A stretch of 63,656 nucleotides of DNA from Bacteroidales bacterium H4 (GTDB lineage: Bacteria; Bacteroidota; Bacteroidia; Bacteroidales; Muribaculaceae), in the NCBI GenBank assembly GCA_001701165.1, contig DAAP01000045.1, forward strand, positions 1-63,656, in the 5' to 3' direction. Shown one piece after another: positions 26,066-33,296 of this stretch; within the stretch, counting starts at the first letter, position 1, and the number at the start of each line of letters is the position of its first letter. Position numbers and translations under genes: made by a program. Under the pieces are notes generated by a model. That model worked only from the letters and a program-made list of their open reading frames with translations. It was not told where the DNA came from and ran no database searches.

Positions 26066-26481
26066 GGTATGTAAGATTTTGGTATGGTGTGTTTTTCGAT
26101 ATGGTCGTATGCACCGGGACGCGTGGTGTCAGATGACACGCCATAGTTGATGTCGGCCGGAGCCGGCTCGGTGTTTTCACGTGTTTGATGCGGCAAAGTT
26201 ACGCCGCATTTGTCCTGTCGGTACTGCCGATGACGAACATGTTGCGCCAATCATCGGTATAGTCCGCTGCCGCGTCCATCCCCTTTGCTCGGCGGGCTCG
26301 TGTAGAGGGTGCGTCAAAACACGTTGCACCATTACATAAATACTCTATAAACACTTATGACACTACCTGACTTGGTTATGAATGCTTTTATATCCTTCTC
26401 CTCCGATAAAAACAACGGGACGCACCCGCCGTGCGGATGCGTCCCGGTTAAAGGGTGTTTTTTTCGTTGTCTGCCTTAGGC
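26066..26481. other. Intergenic region between histone-like and phage-like genes
   Basis: Contains the terminator of the histone-like gene at about 26413-26450. I see no promoter for the phage-like pair that I can defend, and no gene. Confidence 0.4.
26413..26450 (-). terminator. Rho-independent terminator
   Basis: CGGGACGCA and TGCGTCCCG form the stem; on the minus strand a T-rich run (TTGTTTTTAT) follows. It ends the histone-like gene. Read on the plus strand it is also followed by Ts, so it may act both ways. Confidence 0.7.
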
Positions 26482-26658
26482 TTATTTCTTGGCAGCGGCG
26501 ATAGAAGCTTTGCGGAATTCCTTCATGGCTTTCTCGATTTCGAGGGAAGCCTTGCGTGCGCGTGCGCCGGCAGCCTTGTTTCCTTGTTCAGCCTGAAGAC
26601 CTGCGTCTTTTGAAAATACAGCGTAAGCAGCTGCTACTTTTTCGATGATTTCTTTCAT
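26482..26658 (-). CDS. Histone H1-like (Hc1-type) small DNA-binding protein
   Basis: 58 residues from the ATG giving MKEIIEKVAAAYAVF; the frame upstream is not supported. The pattern GNKAAGARARKASLEIEKAMKEFRKASIAAAKK with a Lys/Ala-rich end is typical of the short Hc1-like histones of Bacteroidetes, thought to coat or organise DNA. Promoter 43 bp upstream and strong terminator after it, so a single-gene transcript. Confidence 0.85.
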   Translation of the reverse strand: MKEIIEKVAAAYAVFSKDAGLQAEQGNKAAGARARKASLEIEKAMKEFRKASIAAAKK

Positions 26659-26700
26659 TGTAATGATGTTTTGAGGGTTAGGGATATCATTTTTACGCTG

Positions 26701-26730
26701 CAAATATACAACAATTCCCACAATATCAAA
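26701..26730 (-). promoter_or_regulatory. Promoter of the histone-like gene
   Basis: Minus-strand TTTG (26727-26730), 18 bp, TATATTTG (26701-26708), 43 bp before the start codon. Confidence 0.6.
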
Positions 26731-26801
26731 TAATTTTACGCCAAAAAGCCCTATTTTTAACCCTTTATCCCGTTTTTTTGCCCTTTTTCGTCCACTTATA
26801 A

Positions 26802-26906
26802 AGCCTTTACGTCACCTCCCATACCCTGCCTAACTACAATGCCCTCGGGTTTGTAAAGGAAGGCGCGATGTGGAACGATGAATGGGACACAGGCCGTACC
26901 GAATAA
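26802..26906 (+). pseudogene. Relic of a C-terminus, possibly GNAT-like
   Basis: A stop-bounded frame of 34 codons without a start codes a protein-like tail with NYNALGFVKEGAMWNDEWD, stopping at TAA 26904-26906. ALGFVKEG recalls the end of GNAT acetyltransferases; too short to be sure. Confidence 0.3.
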
Positions 26907-26969
26907 GCACCCCGGACATTAATTGCTGATACTCACGAGCGAATTTGATGCTATTCGGCGAAAAAGGTG

Positions 26970-26977
26970 TATCTTTG
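26970..26977 (+). promoter_or_regulatory. Promoter box, near-leaderless lipid kinase gene
   Basis: TATCTTTG, 8 bp before ATG 26986, with TTTG at 26944-26947 upstream at slightly long spacing. Confidence 0.55.
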
Positions 26978-26985
26978 CACTTAAT

Positions 26986-27942
26986 ATGCCAAGGCATCTG
27001 CTCATAGTCAATCCAATATCGGGAACACAAAGCAAACACGGACTTCCCGAGCGCATCAGTGCGCGTCTGGCCGAGGCCGGTATTGATGTGGATACCTACG
27101 TCACCACGGGCCCGGGCGATGCGACACGTCGTGTGCGTCAGGCCGTCGATGCGGGCGAGTATGATGCGGTGCTGGCTTGCGGCGGCGACGGTACGGTCAA
27201 TGAGGTGGCACGCGCCATGTGCCACGCGCCTATACCTATGGGTATAATCCCGGCGGGCAGCGGCAATGGTTTGGCACGACATATCGTTATCCCTGTGGAT
27301 CCGGTGCTGGCTTTGGATGCCGTCATCGCCGGGCAGGTGTGCGAGTGTGATTACGCCACTGTCAATGGTCGCCCCTTTTTCTGCACCTGCGGCATGGGCT
27401 TTGATGCCGCCGTATCGGATCGCTTTGCGGCTTCGGGCAAGCGCGGGCGCATGTCCTATGTGCGCAGCACCATTGTCGAGTTTGCACATTATAAGCCCGA
27501 GCACTACGTCCTTGAAACTCCGGAGGCGACGTTGCACCGCGATGCCTTTCTGGTGGCTATATGCAACGCCTCGCAGTATGGCAATAACGCCTTCATCGCG
27601 CCGCAGGCCTCGATTACGGACGGGCTGTTGGATGTGGTAATCATACACAAGGCTGACGCGCTGCGTACCATGATGTTGGGGTTGGACATGATGACCGGGC
27701 TGCTGAGGAACAATCGTCTGGTGGAGACTTTGCGTGTGCCGCGTCTGTCCATCATACGTGACCCCGGTCCGGCGCACCTCGACGGCGAGCCGACAGGCGA
27801 CTTGGGCACGCGCCTGGACGTGCAATGCGTCCACGGCGGATTGCGGCTTTTTGTCGAAAAAGACAAGGCCCCTTTTCGCCCGATAGTCAGCCCTTTGGAA
27901 TACTACCTCGGTAGTATGGCCATCTCACTACACATAAAATAA
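26986..27942 (+). CDS. Diacylglycerol-kinase-family lipid kinase (YegS/DgkB type)
   Basis: 318 residues. ATP-dependent phosphorylation of diacylglycerol or a related lipid, in phospholipid turnover. N-terminal VNPISGTQSKHG (nucleotide loop), the signature G66-G-D-G-T70 in LACGGDGTVNEVARAM, then IIPAGSGNGLARH, CGMGFDAAVSD and a late DGEPTGD. Start chosen at ATG 26986 because the upstream in-frame TTG lies before the promoter box. Peripheral membrane or cytosolic. The next gene follows after 28 bp. Confidence 0.9.
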   Translation: MPRHLLIVNPISGTQSKHGLPERISARLAEAGIDVDTYVTTGPGDATRRVRQAVDAGEYDAVLACGGDGTVNEVARAMCHAPIPMGIIPAGSGNGLARHIVIPVDPVLALDAVIAGQVCECDYATVNGRPFFCTCGMGFDAAVSDRFAASGKRGRMSYVRSTIVEFAHYKPEHYVLETPEATLHRDAFLVAICNASQYGNNAFIAPQASITDGLLDVVIIHKADALRTMMLGLDMMTGLLRNNRLVETLRVPRLSIIRDPGPAHLDGEPTGDLGTRLDVQCVHGGLRLFVEKDKAPFRPIVSPLEYYLGSMAISLHIK

Positions 27943-27970
27943 GATATCACACATAAACATTAATATAAGA

Positions 27971-28768
27971 ATGGCACAGAAAAAAATGAAAGCGTCCCCC
28001 AAAGGGTCAATCTCGCCTGAAAAATACATACGACTTCGGGCGCGCGAACTGCCTATATACAAATGCTATATGCCGCAGGAAGTTTCCAATCATGGCATGA
28101 GCGAAGTCATAGTGTCTCGTAAAAGGCCGAACGGAAAAATTCTTTTCGGCGTATACCTGATTGATACCTATTGTTTGGGTGTCAAAGACGTGATGTATCA
28201 TTATGATTATGATGTTGAGGACTTTGAAGAATTGGTCGAAAAGTTGTCGGCGTCTTTTGAGGGCTTTGTCGAGTGTCCTTACAGCGATGCGCACAATCTG
28301 ATATATTCGGCTATCGAATTTGCCGACGATGCCGGTCTAAATCCCGCTCGGGACTTCGATGAAGTAGGAGAGTATATCCTCGAGGAAGATACGGATGACA
28401 TCCCGCTAAAGCATTATCCCATGGGTTATAACGGCAAGTATCTGCTCATCGAAGGGCCGACACATACCGAGCGTAAGTACGTCAAGATGCTCAAAGAACG
28501 CTTGGGCGACAACTTTGATTACATTGTTGGAATAGGCCCGAGCGTAGACGAGTATGATGATATAGATGACTATGAATATGCCGACGATGACGAATCGTAT
28601 GACGATGACTCGGACGAATCATCTGACGAAGTATTAGACGAAATGGAAGCATTTGATCGAATCTTCGGCGGTGATGACCTTTTTGAAAAGATGCTTGAAG
28701 CATCCGAAAGGGTGCGCAAGAGCAATCTCGAAAAGAATCACGACAACGATCATGGAGAAGCGAAATAA
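27971..28768 (+). CDS. Hypothetical protein with acidic C-terminus
   Basis: 265 residues. A Lys-rich start, then a conserved domain (ELPIYKCYMPQEVSNHGMSEVIVSRKRPNG-like start, continuing FGVYLIDTYCLGVKDVMYHYDYDVEDFEE) found in other Bacteroidetes proteins of unknown function. This is followed by HNLIYSAIEFADDAGL and a tail very rich in Asp/Glu/Tyr (residues about 195-225), disordered. No signal peptide. Likely co-transcribed with the lipid kinase. Function unknown. Confidence 0.65.
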   Translation: MAQKKMKASPKGSISPEKYIRLRARELPIYKCYMPQEVSNHGMSEVIVSRKRPNGKILFGVYLIDTYCLGVKDVMYHYDYDVEDFEELVEKLSASFEGFVECPYSDAHNLIYSAIEFADDAGLNPARDFDEVGEYILEEDTDDIPLKHYPMGYNGKYLLIEGPTHTERKYVKMLKERLGDNFDYIVGIGPSVDEYDDIDDYEYADDDESYDDDSDESSDEVLDEMEAFDRIFGGDDLFEKMLEASERVRKSNLEKNHDNDHGEAK

Positions 28769-28876
28769 TACGGTCGAATGCCACCAAAACAACCCCTACG
28801 GTAACGCCTAAAGCCTCAAATACAAAATTTCACATAAAAATAATATCCTAATCATCCAATTACGGAAAAAAATGTG

Positions 28877-28958
28877 TAATTTTGTGGCGCTAAAAGCGGA
28901 GGGGCCGCTCAAAGGTCGCCGCATTTGGTCCCAATAGGGCGGCGAGACTCTTCTCGCC
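28877..28958 (+). promoter_or_regulatory. GAPDH promoter box and leader hairpin
   Basis: TAATTTTG at 28877-28884, 138 bp before the GAPDH start, gives a long leader. It carries a hairpin GGCGAGA (28941-28947), loop CTCT, TCTCGCC (28952-28958), with no T tract after it. A structured leader that could set expression or stability. Confidence 0.5.
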
Positions 28959-29022
28959 ACACAATCTTTGAAAGAATATACACAAACAACATATACGATT
29001 AATTTCAAAACAACAAACCACT

Positions 29023-30033
29023 ATGACTAAGATTGGTATCAATGGCTTTGGACGCATCGGTCGCTTTGTCTTCCGCGCTTCCACCAAACGTAACGACATC
29101 GAAGTAGTCGCCATCAACGACCTCCTCCCCGTTGACTACATGGCTTACATGCTCAAGTATGACACAATGCACGGCGCTTTCGAAGGCTCCGTAGACTTCG
29201 ACCTCGAAAAATCCCTCCTTATCGTCAATGGTAAAGCCATCCGCGTTACCGCATGCCGTGACCCCAAAGAAATCAACTGGGGCGCAGTCGGCGCAGAGTA
29301 CGTCGTAGAATCCACCGGTCTGTTCCTGACCAAGGAAAAAGCTCAGGGCCACATCGAAGCCGGCGCCAAGTACGTTGTGATGTCCGCTCCCTCCAAGGAC
29401 GACACCCCCATGTTTGTATGCGGCGTAAACGCTGACACCTACAAGAAAGGCACACAGTTTGTCTCCAATGCTTCTTGCACCACCAACTGCCTTGCCCCCA
29501 TCGCCAAGGTCCTCAACGACAAATTCGGCATTGTTACCGGCTTGATGACCACGGTACACTCCACCACCGCAACACAGAAGACCGTCGACGGTCCCTCGAT
29601 GAAGGACTGGCGCGGAGGTCGTGCCGCTTCCGGCAACATCATCCCCTCCAGCACCGGCGCCGCCAAGGCTGTAGGCAAAGTTATCCCCGAACTCAACGGC
29701 AAACTCACCGGCATCTCCATGCGTGTCCCCACTCTTGACGTGTCTGTAGTTGACCTTACCGTCAACCTCGCCAAGCCCGCCACCAAAGAGGATATCTGCA
29801 AAGCTATGAAGGAAGCTTCCGAAGGCGAACTCAAAGGCGTACTCGGTTACACCGAAGACTCCGTTGTCAGCTCCGACTTCCTCGGTGACACTCGCACTTC
29901 CATCTTCGATGCCAATGCCGGCGTATACCTCACCGACACCTTCGTAAAGGTCGTTTCGTGGTACGACAACGAGATTGGCTACTCCAACAAGGTGCTTGAC
30001 CTTATCGCCAATATGGTTAAGATCAACGGCTAA
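29023..30033 (+). CDS. gap: Glyceraldehyde-3-phosphate dehydrogenase
   Basis: 336 residues. Glycolysis: glyceraldehyde-3-phosphate + NAD+ + phosphate to 1,3-bisphosphoglycerate. Start INGFGRIGRFVFRAS (Rossmann), catalytic C152 in SNASCTTNCLAP, His in TTVHSTTATQKTVDGPS, RVPTLDVSVVDLT, and the end WYDNEIGYSNKVLDL. Codon use is strongly biased (many GCC, ATC, CTC), as for a highly expressed gene. Long structured leader before it and a strong terminator after it: single-gene unit. Confidence 0.97.
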   Translation: MTKIGINGFGRIGRFVFRASTKRNDIEVVAINDLLPVDYMAYMLKYDTMHGAFEGSVDFDLEKSLLIVNGKAIRVTACRDPKEINWGAVGAEYVVESTGLFLTKEKAQGHIEAGAKYVVMSAPSKDDTPMFVCGVNADTYKKGTQFVSNASCTTNCLAPIAKVLNDKFGIVTGLMTTVHSTTATQKTVDGPSMKDWRGGRAASGNIIPSSTGAAKAVGKVIPELNGKLTGISMRVPTLDVSVVDLTVNLAKPATKEDICKAMKEASEGELKGVLGYTEDSVVSSDFLGDTRTSIFDANAGVYLTDTFVKVVSWYDNEIGYSNKVLDLIANMVKING

Positions 30034-30058
30034 TAAGCCCGAACGTCATACAACCTAA

Positions 30059-30100
30059 GACGGGGCGACGAAGCGCTGCTTCGCCGCCCTCGTCTTCTTT
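30059..30100 (+). terminator. Rho-independent terminator of GAPDH
   Basis: Imperfect stem GACGGGGCGACGAAGC / GCTTCGCCGCCCTCGTC with loop GCT, then TTCTTT. Confidence 0.85.
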
Positions 30101-30108
30101 ACAATCGG

Positions 30109-30201
30109 TGAAATCGGCTCAAACACAGCTAATTTGGCCATTTGACGGCTCACTTTGAGCCGCAATCCCACATATTTCCGCTCACTTTGAACCGTAAAAC
30201 C
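30109..30201 (+). repeat. Palindromic intergenic element, copy 1
   Basis: Begins AATCGGCTCAAAC, then CGGCTCA-CTT-TGAGCCG, then CGCTCACTTTGAACCGTAAAA. The reverse complement of 62930-63024 has the same order and spacing of these blocks. Confidence 0.6.
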
Positions 30202-30330
30202 CAAAAACAGCTATGACTCAAGAAGTAGAAATGCTCCAATATCTGCACTATCATCCGGAAAGTTTAAGGACTGGAATAAAAACCGGTATGAGCCGTGATG
30301 TGAACACCCGTATATTTCCCCGATTTTATG

Positions 30331-30338
30331 TAACTTTG
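30331..30338 (+). promoter_or_regulatory. Promoter box of the TPR-AraC regulator
   Basis: TAACTTTG, 19 bp before ATG 30358. Confidence 0.55.
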
Positions 30339-30357
30339 CAATAAACAACTCAGAGTA

Positions 30358-32082
30358 ATGGAACATGGGAAATTTAACCACAAGCATCTTGGCCGTTTTT
30401 TGGAGTCTTTCTCTATAAAGTGGCTTATGATTGTGGTTGCCATTTATGTGGGTATGGACTATGCGCAGGCCACGCCACAGAATATAGACAAGCTTATAGA
30501 AATATATGAAACCAAGGGTTGTCGTGTAGATGATGCCAATAAGATATTTGATTTCCTAAACAAGGAGGAAATAACCGATTCGAAGATTGTGTTTGCCGAG
30601 AATACTCCTAAAGATTCTCTGCGGCAACAATTATGGTATTGGGTGGCTGAATGGTACAATGATGTGCAGGATTATCCCACGGCTAAGAAGTATGCCTTGA
30701 AGGCTCTCCCATTGTTCAAATATCCCAATATGGGCAGGTCCGATTGCCTGAATTTGCTGGGTATTATCCATGTAAGGCTTGGCGAGTTTGCTCCCGCTGC
30801 GTCTTATGCCAAGCAGTGCGTTGACATCGATATGAAGCTCGGAGACCCTGATAGAATTTCTTCAGGGCTGAACACTCTTGCGGGTACATATATGGCCGCT
30901 AATCAAGTCAAGGAGGCCGAGAAGTTTATTCTTCAAGGACTTGAATATGCCGACAAGGCCAATAATACATCTCGCAAAGCCATACTTTTGGGAATGGCTT
31001 CGGAGGTATATCACAAACTCGGTAAAAACAAAAAGTCGCTTGACTATGCTCGTGATGCGTATGAGCTTGATTCAATCAACGGACGCAAGCCCAAAATGGC
31101 GATGCGTCTTTCTCAGATGGCATCGGCTTTGGCCGGACTTCAACGATATGATGAAGCCGAAGCTGCCTATATGCGTGCAATTGCCATGCTGAAAGAAGTG
31201 GGCAATATTCATTCCGTCGGAATTGATCTCAATCAATTGGGATTTGTTTATATCGAGCAAAATAGGACTCGTGAGGCCATAGACTGCTTCAAGGAGGCTT
31301 CCGGTATTTTCTCCAAGATGGGCGATCTATATAATGATGTGTGCTCGCACAAAGGATTGTACGAAAGCTACTGGTCTTTGAGTCCCGATTCGGCCAAAAT
31401 CGCGCTCAATCAGTACAACGCATTAAAGGACTCATTGTATCATCAAGCATCTGCCGAAGCTTTGGCCAGATATTATGCCGAATTCGGGCGGGACATGTTG
31501 CAAGATGAGATACGACAGACCAATAAAGCGAGGATGCGTGATATAATTATAGGGATAATCATATTTATAGTCATTGCAACCATCGCCGCCTTCGTTATAC
31601 GTGCAAGATATTTGCGCCATCGTCTTCGGGTACTCAGATACATAAAAAAAGTGGGGGAACTCGAGCGAAAATGTGATGAGGCAGAGAAAAATATTGCCGA
31701 TAGCCGGCCGGACAACTCCTGTGAGGAAAAAGCTTCTGAAATAGATGAAGACGAAGGTCGGGCATTTCTCGCGCAGTTGTTCGAAGTGGTTGATACGGCC
31801 CTTGACAACAAAGATTATGGCGTTGCAAAAATCGCCTCCATGATGAATATGACCGAAAGGACTTTCAGGCGACGCCTGAAAGAGGTCACGGACCAGTCTC
31901 CCAAGATATTTATTTCGGCAATTCAGATGGAACGGTGCGCCAAGCTGCTGCTCGAAAATCCGACCAAATCCATCGGAGAGATTGCCTATCTCTGCGGTTT
32001 TGAGGAGGCAAGCTGTTTTTCCCATGCGTTCAAAAGGGTCTACGGATGTTCGCCGACCGCCTATAGGGAGCAGAATAAATAG
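30358..32082 (+). CDS. TPR - membrane - AraC-type transcriptional regulator
   Basis: 574 residues. N-terminal hydrophobic segment (about 20-40), then TPR repeats to about residue 360 (DYPTAKKYALKALPLF, EFAPAASYAKQCVDID, RYDEAEAAYMRAIAML, RTREAIDCFKEASGIF). One membrane helix follows (about 394-415, IIIGIIIFIVIATIAAFVI), a short coiled segment, and an AraC DNA-binding domain (about 474-573, MTERTFRRRLKEVTDQSPKIFI then ERCAKLLL, CGFEEASCFSHAFKRVYGCSPTAYR). The plan implies TPRs outside the membrane sensing a partner and a DNA-binding end in the cytosol. It stands just upstream of a second AraC gene and the surface operon, so it probably controls them. A strong terminator follows. Confidence 0.85.
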   Translation: MEHGKFNHKHLGRFLESFSIKWLMIVVAIYVGMDYAQATPQNIDKLIEIYETKGCRVDDANKIFDFLNKEEITDSKIVFAENTPKDSLRQQLWYWVAEWYNDVQDYPTAKKYALKALPLFKYPNMGRSDCLNLLGIIHVRLGEFAPAASYAKQCVDIDMKLGDPDRISSGLNTLAGTYMAANQVKEAEKFILQGLEYADKANNTSRKAILLGMASEVYHKLGKNKKSLDYARDAYELDSINGRKPKMAMRLSQMASALAGLQRYDEAEAAYMRAIAMLKEVGNIHSVGIDLNQLGFVYIEQNRTREAIDCFKEASGIFSKMGDLYNDVCSHKGLYESYWSLSPDSAKIALNQYNALKDSLYHQASAEALARYYAEFGRDMLQDEIRQTNKARMRDIIIGIIIFIVIATIAAFVIRARYLRHRLRVLRYIKKVGELERKCDEAEKNIADSRPDNSCEEKASEIDEDEGRAFLAQLFEVVDTALDNKDYGVAKIASMMNMTERTFRRRLKEVTDQSPKIFISAIQMERCAKLLLENPTKSIGEIAYLCGFEEASCFSHAFKRVYGCSPTAYREQNK

Positions 32083-32105
32083 CAGTCGAAATATATTAAC
32101 TTTCA

Positions 32106-32143
32106 AATCCTTTCGGTCTTAGGTCGAAGGGATTCTTTTTTTT
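32106..32143 (+). terminator. Rho-independent terminator
   Basis: AATCCTTTCG (32106-32115) pairs with CGAAGGGATT (32125-32134), followed by eight Ts. It ends the regulator gene. Confidence 0.85.
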
Positions 32144-32217
32144 ATCCGATTTCTTAATGTTTTTGTCCGATTTCTTAATGTCTTTGTCTGATTCCGTCAT
32201 GCTTTTGTCTGATATTT
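32141..32217 (+). repeat. 21-bp-phased direct repeats upstream of the small AraC gene
   Basis: TTGTCYGAT-like motifs with CYGAT at 32146, 32167, 32188 and 32209: exactly 21 bp (two helical turns) apart. They look like an array of regulator binding sites. Confidence 0.65.
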
Positions 32218-32238
32218 ACACATCCCGAAGGGGCGCAT

Positions 32239-32278
32239 GCGACTATATTTGGACTTTTTAACAAGCGACTATATTTGG
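32239..32278 (+). promoter_or_regulatory. Duplicated promoter-like element
   Basis: GCGACTATATTTGG occurs twice, at 32239-32252 and 32265-32278. Each contains TATATTTG (TAnnTTTG); the second is 22 bp before ATG 32299. One may be the promoter of the small AraC gene. Confidence 0.45.
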
Positions 32279-32298
32279 TTTTTATAAAATTAGATAAA

Positions 32299-32649
32299 AT
32301 GGCAAAACATTTTACCTTAGAAGACGTGCAGGCAGCCGTCGAAGACGCTATTACCGGCGGCGAATACAGCATCCCGAAGATTGCCGCCTCCCTTCATACG
32401 AGCGAGCGAACCTTCTACAGGCGCGTGAAAGAGCTGACAGGAGTAACACCCAAGGCGGTCATCTCGGACATTCAGATGAAACGGTGTGCCAGGCTGCTGT
32501 TGGAACATCCCGACAAGCCACTCGGCAAAATCGCCTTAATGTGCGGTTTCGAGGAGGCGAGCGGTCTGTCCCATGCTTTCCATAGGGCTTTCGGATGTTA
32601 TCCGACCGTCTACCGGAAAAACGGGGGAGTAGACATTTTGCAAAAGTAA
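32299..32649 (+). CDS. Stand-alone AraC-type DNA-binding protein
   Basis: 116 residues from ATG 32299 (MAKHFTLEDVQAAVEDA). Nearly the whole protein is an AraC helix-turn-helix pair and it is clearly a paralogue of the C-terminal domain of the 574-residue regulator: TSERTFYRRVKELTGVTPKAVI, IQMKRCARLLLEHPDKPLGKIALMCGFEEASGLSHAFHRAFGCYPTVYRK. It has no TPR or membrane part, so it could compete with or relay the signal of the larger protein. Phased repeats on both sides suggest self-control and control of the downstream genes. Confidence 0.85.
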   Translation: MAKHFTLEDVQAAVEDAITGGEYSIPKIAASLHTSERTFYRRVKELTGVTPKAVISDIQMKRCARLLLEHPDKPLGKIALMCGFEEASGLSHAFHRAFGCYPTVYRKNGGVDILQK

Positions 32650-32680
32650 AAAATGTTAAATAACCTGTCTTTATCAGCTT

Positions 32681-32750
32681 TTGTCTGATTTATACGAATT
32701 TGTCTGATATATACAAGCGATTGGCAGATTTTTACATGTGCTTTTGTCGG
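32681..32750 (+). repeat. Direct repeats downstream of the small AraC gene
   Basis: TTGTCTGAT at 32681, TTGTCTGAT at 32700, TTGGCAGAT at 32721 and TTTGTCGG near 32744: the same motif as at 32146-32213, spaced 19, 21 and 23 bp. It lies upstream of the surface operon. Confidence 0.55.
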
Positions 32751-32819
32751 TTTCGGGGTTAATTTTGCTGTGTGAGGAGATGCTGTCTCTTTTTGAATGA
32801 ACGAAACGCATATCATGTC

Positions 32820-33230
32820 ATGAAACACCGAACCCTAAGAATGACCACTCTTTTTGCGATTGCCCTTGTTTTGGGTTTTCCAAACAGCTATGGCGAATCC
32901 GAGATTTCATGGATGGGAGGGACGGTATATGATTTCGGCAAGATAAAAGAAGCTGACGGAGCCGCGACCCACAGGTTTGTTTTCAGAAATACCGGAGGCG
33001 AACCGTTTGTCGTTCTTGGGGCCGTCGGGCGATGCGGATGCACAACAGCCACGTATTCCGAGGCTGAAGTTGCACCGGGGGATACGGCCTCGGTGGTTGT
33101 GAGATTTGATCCCGCAAAACGCTCGGGAGCGTTCAAGCAAAGAGTGACAGTCCTCCTAAGCGGCCCTTCCGGGCATAATTCACTCTTTGTAAAAGGTGAA
33201 GTGGAAGCGGCAAAAAACGATTCACAGTAA
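32820..33230 (+). CDS. DUF1573 domain protein, first gene of the surface cluster
   Basis: 136 residues from ATG 32820 with a signal peptide (MTTLFAIALVLGFPNSYG). The mature part is a single Ig-like DUF1573 domain: GTVYDFGKIKEADGAATHRFVFRNTGGEPFVVLGAVGRCGCTT, with APGDTASVVVRFDPAKRSGAFKQRV. The CGC motif is typical. DUF1573 proteins are exported and of unknown function. Its end is part of an 18-bp triple repeat. Position suggests it belongs to the surface operon. Confidence 0.85.
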   Translation: MKHRTLRMTTLFAIALVLGFPNSYGESEISWMGGTVYDFGKIKEADGAATHRFVFRNTGGEPFVVLGAVGRCGCTTATYSEAEVAPGDTASVVVRFDPAKRSGAFKQRVTVLLSGPSGHNSLFVKGEVEAAKNDSQ

Positions 33231-33269
33231 TACAACGATTCACAGCAATACAACGATTCAAAATAATAC
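33216..33269 (+). repeat. 18-bp tandem repeat at the end of the DUF1573 gene
   Basis: Three units of the form AACGATTCACAGYAATAC. The stop codon (33228-33230) lies in the first unit, so unit number would not change the protein. Confidence 0.7.
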
Positions 33270-33296
33270 ATTATTATAAACTAAAAATTTCAACCA

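Larger units (their letters stand above)
26659..26985. other. Divergent intergenic region with two promoters and a gene relic
   Basis: Holds the histone-like promoter (26701-26730, minus), a stop-bounded relic (26802-26906, plus) and the lipid kinase promoter (26970-26977, plus). Confidence 0.5.
30034..30357. other. Intergenic region with terminator, palindromic element and promoter
   Basis: GAPDH terminator (30059-30100), palindromic element shared with 63.0 kb (30109-30201), a 43-codon micro-ORF (30212-30343) and the promoter box of the TPR regulator (30331-30338). Confidence 0.6.

Noticed and set aside
25421..26074. Plus-strand frames over the terminase pair (also 21768-22157, 23113-23586, 24773-25201)
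   Set aside because: High-GC shadow frames; composition and motifs support the minus-strand genes.
28752..28808. Tiny ORF ending NNPYGNA after the acidic hypothetical gene
   Set aside because: Under 20 codons, overlaps the upstream gene and has no support.
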